NCBI GenBank assembly: GCA_023435545.1
Contig: JAEYRQ010000283.1
Span: forward strand, 1-6,662
Length of the DNA: 6,662 bases
Direction of reading: 5' to 3'
Origin: Pseudomonadota bacterium
GTDB lineage: Bacteria; Pseudomonadota; Alphaproteobacteria; Rhizobiales; Tepidamorphaceae
In this document: piece after piece, positions 1 through 4,887 of the stretch
How positions within the stretch are numbered: position 1 is the first letter of the stretch
Layout: each line of letters starts with the position of its first letter
The notes under the pieces: model-generated
The model's database searches: none
The model's input: the letters and a program-made list of their open reading frames with translations, nothing else
What the model was told of the DNA's origin: nothing
Program-made: the position numbers and the translations under genes

Positions 1-336
1 GCGGTGGTGTTCAATCCGGCGGACACCGCCGAGAACCTGAAGAAGCATGGCGGCTTCATCCCCGGCATCCGCCCGGGCGAGCGCACCGCCCAGTACATCG
101 ACTACGTCCTGACCCGCATCACCGTGGTGGGCGCGCTCTACCTGGCGCTGGTCTGCCTGCTGCCAGAGTTCCTGGTGTCCTGGTGGAACGTTCCGTTCTA
201 CTTTGGCGGCACCTCGTTGCTGATCGTGGTCTCGGTGACGATGGACACGGTGTCGCAGGTGCAGGGACACCTGCTCGCACACCAGTACGAGGGCCTGGTC
301 AAGAAGGCCCGGCTGAGGGGAGGACGGCGCAGATGA
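1..336 (+). CDS. secY: Protein translocase subunit SecY, C-terminal part (5' truncated by window)
   Basis: SecY is the channel-forming subunit of the SecYEG translocon in the inner membrane, through which unfolded preproteins and nascent membrane proteins pass. The window starts inside the gene, in frame at base 1, and shows the last 111 codons; the full protein is usually about 440 residues. Visible are the conserved cytosolic C5 loop with [11 protein letters not shown] (about residues 17-27 of the fragment), whose arginine is important for SecA/ribosome-driven export. A hydrophobic helix ([17 protein letters not shown]) follows, then [14 protein letters not shown] and the last transmembrane segment ending in TMDTVSQVQ, and finally a basic cytosolic tail RLRGGRRR. 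The match to E. coli SecY is close throughout. The TGA stop (334-336) overlaps the adk start by ATGA, so the two genes are probably translationally coupled. Identification is very secure. Confidence 0.97.
   Translation, partial: AVVFNPADTAENLKKHGGFIPGIRPGERTAQYIDYVLTRITVVGALYLALVCLLPEFLVSWWNVPFYFGGTSLLIVVSVTMDTVSQVQGHLLAHQYEGLVKKARLRGGRRR
315..324 (+). promoter_or_regulatory. Ribosome binding site of adk
   Basis: GAGGGGAGGA lies within the last codons of secY, 8 bases before the adk ATG at 333. It decides the adk start in favour of 333 over the longer reading from 183. Confidence 0.8.
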
Positions 337-908
337 GACTGATCTTCCTGGGTCCGCCGGGGGCGGGCAAGGGAACCCAGGCGGCGCGGATCGAGGAGCG
401 CTACGGCATCCGGCAGCTCTCGACCGGAGACATGCTGCGGGCGGCGGTCGCGGCCGGCACGCCCGTCGGGCAGAAGGCCAAGGACATCATGGCGCGGGGC
501 GATCTCGTTCCAGACGACGTGGTGGTCCAGATCATCTCCGACCGGCTGGACGAGCCGGATTGTGCGAAGGGCTTCATACCCGACGGGTTTCCGCGCACGG
601 TGGCGCAGGCCGAAGCCCTCGACGGATTGCTGAAGTCCAAGGGGATCAGGCTCGACGCGGTGGTCGAACTCGAGGTCGACGGCTCGATCCTGATCGAGCG
701 GATCGAGAAGCGGGCCTGCGAGACCGCCGGCGGTCCCAGGGCCGACGACAATGCCGAGGCGCTCAAGAAGCGGCTCGATGTCTACCATGCGCAGACTGCG
801 CCGCTGGTGGCCTACTACCGCGACAAGGGCCTTCTGCGCAGCGTCGACGGTATGGCTTCGATGGACGAGGTGACGGACCAGATCGTCTCAGTGCTGGAGG
901 CGGCCTGA
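333..908 (+). CDS. adk: Adenylate kinase, short (LID-reduced) form
   Basis: Cytosolic adenylate kinase catalyses ATP + AMP = 2 ADP. The chosen ATG gives 191 residues and places the P-loop GPPGAGKGT at residues 7-15 (Lys13). The AMP-site motif STGDMLR is at 30-36 (Arg36) and DGFPR at 84-88, the same numbering as in E. coli Adk. The purine-rich Shine-Dalgarno GGGGAGGA (317-324) sits 8 bases upstream, inside the end of secY. An in-frame GTG at 183 would add 50 residues read from secY in another frame and is rejected. The LID is the short kind without zinc cysteines: Arg127 to Asn140 is all that remains between the core beta-strand and the [14 protein letters not shown] helix, so the enzyme is about 20-25 residues shorter than the 214-residue E. 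coli form. Position between secY and rpsM is standard for alphaproteobacteria. Confidence 0.97.
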   Translation: MRLIFLGPPGAGKGTQAARIEERYGIRQLSTGDMLRAAVAAGTPVGQKAKDIMARGDLVPDDVVVQIISDRLDEPDCAKGFIPDGFPRTVAQAEALDGLLKSKGIRLDAVVELEVDGSILIERIEKRACETAGGPRADDNAEALKKRLDVYHAQTAPLVAYYRDKGLLRSVDGMASMDEVTDQIVSVLEAA

Positions 909-934
909 ACTGGCACGGAATCTGAATGGAGAGG

Positions 935-962
935 TTGACTTCCACCCGGACGATGCGATATC
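935..962 (+). promoter_or_regulatory. Candidate sigma70-type promoter for the rpsM-rpsK-rpoA-rplQ operon
   Basis: TTGACT at 935-940, followed by TCC, is a near-consensus -35 of the form common in alphaproteobacteria. GATATC at 957-962 is a weaker -10 with 16 bp spacing. Transcription would start around 968-972, leaving a leader of about 140 bases before the rpsM GTG. The location in the 200-bp gap between adk and rpsM makes functional sense. The -10 matches the consensus only partly, so exact placement is uncertain. Confidence 0.5.
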
Positions 963-994
963 CAGCCGCTCTTGTCCGTACGGAGTCGAGCCAA

Positions 995-1032
995 CGGGTG
1001 CCGCGTGGCCTGAAGGAAGGCCGCGGCGCCCG
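995..1032 (+). promoter_or_regulatory. Strong hairpin in the rpsM leader
   Basis: Positions 995-1004 pair with 1023-1032 (CGGGTGCCGC / GCGGCGCCCG, one G-U pair). A two-base bulge GT (1005-1006) follows, then 1007-1011 pairs with 1018-1022 (GGCCT / AGGCC), closing a GAAGGA loop (1012-1017). This gives 15 base pairs in total. No T-tract follows, so it is not a standard intrinsic terminator. It lies downstream of the probable promoter and about 75 bases before the rpsM start, in the position of a ribosomal-protein leader. The function is not known; a regulatory or mRNA-stability role is inference. Confidence 0.5.
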
Positions 1033-1073
1033 CGTCGTGCGTTCCTGGTGGTTGCACGGATAGGATCGGAAAC

Positions 1074-1089
1074 CCGGCTCGAGGGCCGG
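1074..1089 (+). promoter_or_regulatory. Small hairpin just upstream of the rpsM ribosome binding site
   Basis: CCGGC (1074-1078) pairs with GCCGG (1085-1089) around a TCGAGG loop. It ends five bases before the GTGGAG ribosome binding site (1095-1100). It could help control ribosome access to rpsM, but a 5-bp GC-rich stem is easily found by chance in DNA of this composition. Confidence 0.25.
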
Positions 1090-1108
1090 TGCGAGTGGAG
1101 CGAATAAC

Positions 1109-1477
1109 GTGGCCCGTATTGCAGGCGTCAACATTCCGACCAACAAGCGCGTCGAGATCGCGCTGCGCTACATTCATGGCATTGGTCCGGCCAAGGCCAG
1201 GGAGATCTGCGAGAAGGTCTCGATCCCGCCGGAGCGGCGCGTGAACGAGCTTTCCGATGCCGAGGTGCTGCAGATCCGCGAGACGATCGACCGCGATTAC
1301 ATGGTCGAGGGCGACCTGCGGCGCGACGTCGCGATGAACATCAAGAGGCTGATGGATCTGGGCTGCTATCGCGGCCTGAGGCATCGCCGCGGTCTTCCGG
1401 TGCGCGGCCAGCGCACCCACACCAATGCGCGCACCCGCAAGGGTCCCGCGAAGCCGATCGCCGGCAAGAAGAAGTAG
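1109..1477 (+). CDS. rpsM: 30S ribosomal protein S13 (uS13)
   Basis: S13 sits in the head of the small ribosomal subunit, forms intersubunit bridges with 23S rRNA and L5, and its tail touches the P-site tRNA. The 122-residue product begins [20 protein letters not shown], the typical bacterial S13 N-terminus. The helix-hairpin-like [12 protein letters not shown] follows (about residues 24-35), and the basic C-terminal tail has [20 protein letters not shown] and ends in AGKKK. E. coli S13 is 118 residues, so the length is normal. The start is GTG, with GGAG at 1097-1100 eight bases before it; no in-frame ATG fits the family N-terminus. It is the first gene after the adk gap, behind a probable promoter and a folded leader. 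The identification is certain. Confidence 0.98.
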   Translation: MARIAGVNIPTNKRVEIALRYIHGIGPAKAREICEKVSIPPERRVNELSDAEVLQIRETIDRDYMVEGDLRRDVAMNIKRLMDLGCYRGLRHRRGLPVRGQRTHTNARTRKGPAKPIAGKKK

Positions 1478-1478
1478 G

Positions 1479-1540
1479 CAGTCGGACATCACCGGTCGGC
1501 GGTCGTATTCAATCGGCCGCCGGGTGTGCAAGACCGACTG
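1479..1540 (+). promoter_or_regulatory. Nested stem-loop structure between rpsM and rpsK
   Basis: Two bases after the rpsM stop, 1479-1485 pairs with 1534-1540 (CAGTCGG / CCGACTG). Inside it 1490-1493 pairs with 1523-1526 (CACC / GGTG). After a GGT bulge on the left side, 1497-1505 pairs with 1514-1522 (CGGCGGTCG / CGGCCGCCG, one G-T pair) around the 8-base loop TATTCAAT. That makes 20 pairs over 62 bases. It is not followed by a T-tract, so it is unlikely to be a terminator. It fills most of the 118-base gap before rpsK. Possible roles are transcript processing, mRNA protection or protein-mediated control; all are inference. Confidence 0.45.
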
Positions 1541-1595
1541 ACTGGTGGAGCCGCTGGCACTACGGCGGCGAGGATATCGAGAGCAAGGACTTCAA

Positions 1596-1985
1596 ATGGC
1601 CAGAGACACCACGCGCGTACGCCGCCGCGAGCGCAAGAATATCACCTCGGGCGTCGCGCATGTGAACGCCACCTTCAACAACACGATGATCACGATCACC
1701 GATGCCCAGGGCAACGCGATCTCGTGGTCGTCGGCGGGCACGATGGGCTTCAAGGGCTCTCGCAAGTCCACGCCGTTCGCCGCCCAGATGGCGGCCGAGG
1801 ATGCCGCCAAGAAGGCCGCCGAGCACGGCATGCGCACGCTCGAGGTCGAGGTCCGCGGTCCCGGCTCGGGTCGCGAATCCGCGCTCCGGGCGCTGCAGGC
1901 GGCGGGATTCATGATCACCGCGATCCGCGACGTGACGCCGATCCCGCACAACGGATGCCGGCCGCGCAAGCGTCGGCGCGTCTGA
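1596..1985 (+). CDS. rpsK: 30S ribosomal protein S11 (uS11)
   Basis: S11 lies on the platform of the 30S subunit near the E site and contacts the 16S rRNA that handles the Shine-Dalgarno helix. The ATG at 1596 gives 129 residues, the same length as E. coli S11. The ribosome binding site AAGGA (1585-1589) is six bases upstream. An in-frame ATG at 1545 would add 17 residues outside the family and is rejected. Visible signatures are [18 protein letters not shown] (about residues 19-36), [11 protein letters not shown] and [13 protein letters not shown]. The invariant end is [12 protein letters not shown] followed by RKRRRV. The Asn119-Gly120 pair is at the position where E. coli S11 is known to carry an isoaspartate. 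The identification is certain. Confidence 0.98.
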   Translation: MARDTTRVRRRERKNITSGVAHVNATFNNTMITITDAQGNAISWSSAGTMGFKGSRKSTPFAAQMAAEDAAKKAAEHGMRTLEVEVRGPGSGRESALRALQAAGFMITAIRDVTPIPHNGCRPRKRRRV

Positions 1986-1995
1986 TCCTTTTTCG

Positions 1996-2041
1996 CCGGC
2001 GGCGGGATCGTCCCGACCGCCGGATGCGCTGCGACGGTCGG
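1996..2041 (+). promoter_or_regulatory. rpsK-rpoA intergenic hairpin with a competing alternative stem
   Basis: Stem A has 1996-2007 (CCGGCGGCGGGA) pairing with 2011-2015 and 2017-2023 (TCCCG, bulged A2016, CCGCCGG) around a 3-base loop, giving 12 pairs. Stem B has 2013-2019 (CCGACCG) pairing perfectly with 2035-2041 (CGGTCGG), 7 pairs. The two share 2013-2019 and cannot both form, so the region has the geometry of an RNA switch. A short T-run (1989-1993) precedes stem A rather than follows it, so it is not a normal terminator on either strand. The 99-base gap ends with the rpoA ribosome binding site. Function is unknown. Confidence 0.4.
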
Positions 2042-2073
2042 CGGAACCGGTCGCGCGACAGGCACTATCCGAC

Positions 2074-2077
2074 GAGG
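2074..2077 (+). promoter_or_regulatory. Ribosome binding site of rpoA
   Basis: GAGG lies seven bases before the GTG at 2085. It supports this non-ATG start, which also gives the family N-terminus [14 protein letters not shown]. Confidence 0.65.
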
Positions 2078-2084
2078 TACGACC

Positions 2085-3101
2085 GTGATTGAGAAGAACT
2101 GGCAAGAGCTGATCAAGCCGTCCAAGCTCGAGGTCGCGCCGGGCAGCGATCCGAAGCGTCTCGCGACACTCGTCGCCGAGCCGCTGGAGCGTGGCTTCGG
2201 CACGACCCTCGGGAATGCGCTGAGGCGCGTGCTGCTGTCCTCGCTCCAGGGCGCGGCGGTGACCTCGGTGCAGATCGATGGCGTGCTGCACGAATTCTCC
2301 TCGATCCCCGGCGTGCGCGAGGACATCACCGACATCGTCCTCAACATCAAGGAAGTCTCGCTGAGGATGCACGGCGAGGGCCCGAAGCGGATGGTCCTGA
2401 AGAAGCAAGGCCCCGGCCAGGTCTTCGCGGGTGACATCCAGACGGTCGGCGACATCGAGGTTCTGAACCCGAAGCTCGCGCTCTGCACGCTCGACGACGG
2501 CGCCGAGATCCGCATGGAGTTCACGGTCAACACCGGCAAGGGCTACGTTGCGGCCGACCGCAACCGCCCGGACGATGCGCCGATCGGCCTGATCCCGGTG
2601 GACAGCCTCTACAGCCCCGTGCGCCGCGTGTCCTACCGGGTGGAGAACACCCGCGAGGGCCAGATCCTCGACTACGACAAGCTGACCATGGAGGTCGAGA
2701 CCGACGGCTCGATCAGTCCCGAGGACGCGGTCGCCTATGCGGCGCGCATCCTGCAGGACCAGCTCGAGGTGTTCGTCAACTTCGAGGAGCCGAAGGCGGA
2801 GATCATCGAGGAGATGGTCCCCGAGCTCGCCTTCAACCCGGCGCTGCTCAAGAAGGTCGACGAACTGGAGTTGTCGGTCCGTTCGGCGAACTGCCTGAAG
2901 AACGACAACATCGTCTATATCGGCGACCTCATCCAGAAGTCCGAGGCGGAGATGCTCCGCACACCGAACTTCGGGCGCAAGTCGCTGAACGAGATCAAGG
3001 AAGTGCTCGCCCAGATGGGCCTGCACCTCGGCATGGAAGTACCGAACTGGCCGCCGGAGAATATCGAGGAGCTGGCCAAGCGGTACGAGGACCACTACTG
3101 A
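2085..3101 (+). CDS. rpoA: DNA-directed RNA polymerase subunit alpha
   Basis: The alpha subunit dimerises to start RNA polymerase assembly, and its C-terminal domain binds UP elements and activators. The 338-residue product starts at GTG with [12 protein letters not shown], the usual alphaproteobacterial N-terminus. The N-terminal assembly domain (about 1-235) carries [17 protein letters not shown] (Arg47-Arg48, matching the E. coli Arg44-Arg45 region needed for assembly) and [11 protein letters not shown] flexible acidic linker follows (about 236-255). The C-terminal domain (about 256-325) has VRSANCLK with Arg266, Asn269 and Lys272, matching E. coli Arg265, Asn268 and Lys271, which contact UP-element [12 protein letters not shown] follows, with Lys299-Ser300. 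The protein ends in [17 protein letters not shown]. It shares the operon with rpsM, rpsK and rplQ, as is usual. The identification is certain. Confidence 0.99.
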   Translation: MIEKNWQELIKPSKLEVAPGSDPKRLATLVAEPLERGFGTTLGNALRRVLLSSLQGAAVTSVQIDGVLHEFSSIPGVREDITDIVLNIKEVSLRMHGEGPKRMVLKKQGPGQVFAGDIQTVGDIEVLNPKLALCTLDDGAEIRMEFTVNTGKGYVAADRNRPDDAPIGLIPVDSLYSPVRRVSYRVENTREGQILDYDKLTMEVETDGSISPEDAVAYAARILQDQLEVFVNFEEPKAEIIEEMVPELAFNPALLKKVDELELSVRSANCLKNDNIVYIGDLIQKSEAEMLRTPNFGRKSLNEIKEVLAQMGLHLGMEVPNWPPENIEELAKRYEDHY

Positions 3102-3136
3102 GCGCCGGCGGCGCCACCGATTCCAGGGAGAGTTCC

Positions 3137-3565
3137 ATGCGTCATGGAAAAGCCGGCCGGAGGCTGAACCGGACCTCGAGCCACCGCAAGGCGATGTTCG
3201 CCAACATGGCGGCGTCGCTGATCCGCCACGAGCAGATCGTCACGACGCTGCCGAAGGCGAAGGAGCTGAAGCCGATCGTCGACAAGCTCGTCACGCTCGG
3301 CAAGCGCGGCGATCTGCACGCACGCCGCCAGGCGATCAGCCAGATCGGCGATAAGGACGCGGTCTCCAAGCTATTCGAGACGCTTGGCCCCCGCTACAAG
3401 GAGCGCAACGGCGGCTACACCCGCGTGCTGAAGGCGGGCTTCCGCTATGGCGACGCGGCGCCGGTCGCGGTGATCGAGCTGGTCGACCGGGACGAGAGCG
3501 CCAAGGGCGCCGAGGACCGCGCCCGCCATGAGGCCGAGGCGAGCGCCGAGACCGAGGCAGCGTAA
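3137..3565 (+). CDS. rplQ: 50S ribosomal protein L17 (bL17)
   Basis: L17 binds 23S rRNA on the solvent side of the 50S subunit near the peptide exit tunnel. The ATG gives 142 residues with the canonical [20 protein letters not shown] start, then [31 protein letters not shown] and [24 protein letters not shown]. The core ends near residue 118. About 24 residues rich in Glu and Ala follow, an acidic extension absent from the 127-residue E. coli protein but common in kind among alphaproteobacteria. A strong ribosome binding site, AGGGAGAG (3125-3132), precedes the start by four bases. It is separated from rpoA by only 35 bases and is the last gene before the operon terminator. The identification is certain. 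Confidence 0.98.
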   Translation: MRHGKAGRRLNRTSSHRKAMFANMAASLIRHEQIVTTLPKAKELKPIVDKLVTLGKRGDLHARRQAISQIGDKDAVSKLFETLGPRYKERNGGYTRVLKAGFRYGDAAPVAVIELVDRDESAKGAEDRARHEAEASAETEAA

Positions 3566-3594
3566 CCTTCGCTGGTGTTCTAGTTGTTCGTGTT

Positions 3595-3625
3595 CAAGGG
3601 GCCTCTCGGGGCCCCTTGTTCGTTT
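3595..3625 (+). terminator. Intrinsic terminator of the ribosomal/rpoA operon
   Basis: CAAGGGGCC (3595-3603) pairs perfectly with GGCCCCTTG (3610-3618) around a 6-base loop, 29 bases after the rplQ stop. The following TTCGTTT (3619-3625) is a short, interrupted T-tract. A perfect 9-bp stem at the end of a conserved operon makes this a convincing Rho-independent terminator. Confidence 0.85.
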
Positions 3626-3721
3626 GCGGTCGCTGCTGAACGGTTGCCTGCCGGAGCGTGATCGGTAGTCTTGCCTGCAGGGCGGGTCATCGGGACGGCG
3701 CGCGGCGCGGTCTAACTGACC

Positions 3722-3753
3722 AGAGGGAGGAGGCACGGGCCAGCGGTCCGTGC
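3722..3753 (+). promoter_or_regulatory. Purine-rich tract and hairpin in the leader of the glucanase gene
   Basis: A very strong Shine-Dalgarno-like tract, AGAGGGAGGAGG (3722-3733), runs directly into a hairpin: 3733-3741 (GCACGGGCC) pairs with 3745-3753 (GGTCCGTGC, one G-U pair) around a 3-base loop AGC. No start codon in the glucanase frame lies at a useful distance after the tract; the real start is 41 bases further on. The only nearby start, GTG at 3750, opens a reading frame that merely shadows the glucanase gene. The arrangement may be a leader element controlling the glucanase, or chance. I see no convincing -35/-10 pair in the 3619-3774 stretch. Confidence 0.3.
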
Positions 3754-3774
3754 GCACAGCAAGGGTTCAGTCCT

Positions 3775-4830
3775 ATGCGGTCCCACCTTCTGGCACTGGT
3801 ATTCGGGTTTGCCTCTGCATCCCTCATCACCCTGACTGCCGCCGTGGCTGGAATGTCCGGCCGGGATGCCGTCGCAATGCCGGTGGACAGTCCCGCGGCG
3901 ATCAACGGCAAGCTTCAGGTCTGCGGCAAGCGTCTGTGCAACAGGTTCGGCAAGCCGATTCAGCTTCGCGGCATCAGCACGCACGGGCTGCAATGGTTCG
4001 AGCATTGCGCGACGCCGAAGGCGCTAACCGCGCTCGCCAAAGACTGGCGGGCGGACGTCGTCCGGCTGTCGATGTACGTCCAGGAGGGCGGGTACGAGAC
4101 CGACCCCGAGCGCTTCACCAGGCTGGTCAATCGCCTGGTGAACCAGGCCACGAGGCGCGGGCTCTACGTCATCATTGACTGGCATATTCTCGATCCGGGG
4201 GATCCGTTCGCAAATCTCGCCGGCGCCCGCAGGTTCTTCTCGAGGGTCTCCAGAGCCCACGCCGGGAAGACTAATGTCCTTTACGAGGTTGCCAACGAGC
4301 CAAACGGGGATGCCGGCACCTGGGCGCGGATCGCCGACTACCATCGCAAGATCATTCCTGTGATCCGCAAGCACGATCCAGACAGCGTGATCCTGCTCGG
4401 TACCCGCGCCTGGTCCTCGCTCGGGGTATCGGCGGGGTCGGATGAGGGGGAGATCCTGCGCGACAGGGTGAAGGCGAGAAACGTGATGTACACGTTCCAC
4501 TTCTACGCAGCTTCGCACCGCGACACCTATTTCCAGGTGCTGTCGCGCGCGGCGGATCTGCTCCCGATTTTCGTAACCGAGTTCGGCACGCAGGACCATT
4601 CGGGCGACGGTGCCAATGACTTCGCGATGGCGAAGCGCTACCTGTCCCTGATGGCACGCAAGAAGATCAGCTGGGCCAACTGGAACTTCTCGGACGACTG
4701 GCGTTCCGGGGCGGTGTTGGAGCCCGGCGCATGCGCGGACGGGCAGTTCAGGGGTACGTCGCGGCTCAAGGAAGCCGGTCGCTGGATACGCGCCCGCATC
4801 CGCACGCCCGACAGGTTTCCCCGCAATTGA
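3775..4830 (+). CDS. Secreted endo-beta-1,4-glucanase, glycoside hydrolase family 5 (subfamily 2 type)
   Basis: This retaining glycosidase probably cuts internal beta-1,4-glucan bonds (cellulose or related glucans) outside the cytoplasm. From ATG 3775 the product is 351 residues. AAGGG (3761-3765) lies upstream, and an uncleaved start at GTG 3658 would bury the signal peptide behind 39 charged residues. Residues 1-25 look like a Sec signal peptide (MRSH, then a hydrophobic stretch, AVA cleavage site after 25 or 34). The single GH5 domain (about 45-345) has LRGISTHGLQW, Arg97, DWH with His137 and NEPNGD with acid/base Glu175. HFY (His242, Tyr244), VTEFGT with nucleophile Glu269, and NWN with Trp303 complete the active site. 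The wording closely follows Bacillus Cel5A. Cysteines 50, 55, 78 and 320 could form two disulfides. No carbohydrate-binding module is present. It lies after the ribosomal operon terminator and before recQ, with no other sugar-use genes in view. Substrate within beta-glucans is not provable here. Confidence 0.93.
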   Translation: MRSHLLALVFGFASASLITLTAAVAGMSGRDAVAMPVDSPAAINGKLQVCGKRLCNRFGKPIQLRGISTHGLQWFEHCATPKALTALAKDWRADVVRLSMYVQEGGYETDPERFTRLVNRLVNQATRRGLYVIIDWHILDPGDPFANLAGARRFFSRVSRAHAGKTNVLYEVANEPNGDAGTWARIADYHRKIIPVIRKHDPDSVILLGTRAWSSLGVSAGSDEGEILRDRVKARNVMYTFHFYAASHRDTYFQVLSRAADLLPIFVTEFGTQDHSGDGANDFAMAKRYLSLMARKKISWANWNFSDDWRSGAVLEPGACADGQFRGTSRLKEAGRWIRARIRTPDRFPRN

Positions 4831-4887
4831 GGCTGGCGCGAGCGAATCGGATGACAGGGCGGCTGCGGCTCCTGTAAACGCGGACCG

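Noticed and set aside
183..332. Extended N-terminus for adenylate kinase
   Set aside because: The added residues come from another frame of secY, while the P-loop numbering and a good ribosome binding site support the ATG at 333.
995..1032. Intrinsic terminator after adk
   Set aside because: The stem is strong but no T-tract follows (the next bases are CGTCGTGC), and it lies inside the probable rpsM leader.
1560..3095. 511-codon open frame on the minus strand opposite rpsK and rpoA
   Set aside because: It mirrors the codon pattern of conserved essential genes and resembles no known family; it is a GC-bias shadow.
3641..3716. Promoter for the glucanase from TTGCCT boxes or TCTAAC
   Set aside because: No combination gives both a plausible -35 and -10 at 16-18 bp spacing.
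3658..3774. Extended N-terminus for the glucanase
   Set aside because: It would place a charged segment before a clear Sec signal peptide; ATG 3775 has a ribosome binding site and fits a secreted enzyme.
4854..4875. Terminator between the glucanase and recQ
   Set aside because: Only a 7-bp stem with a bulged T and no following T-tract; too weak to call.
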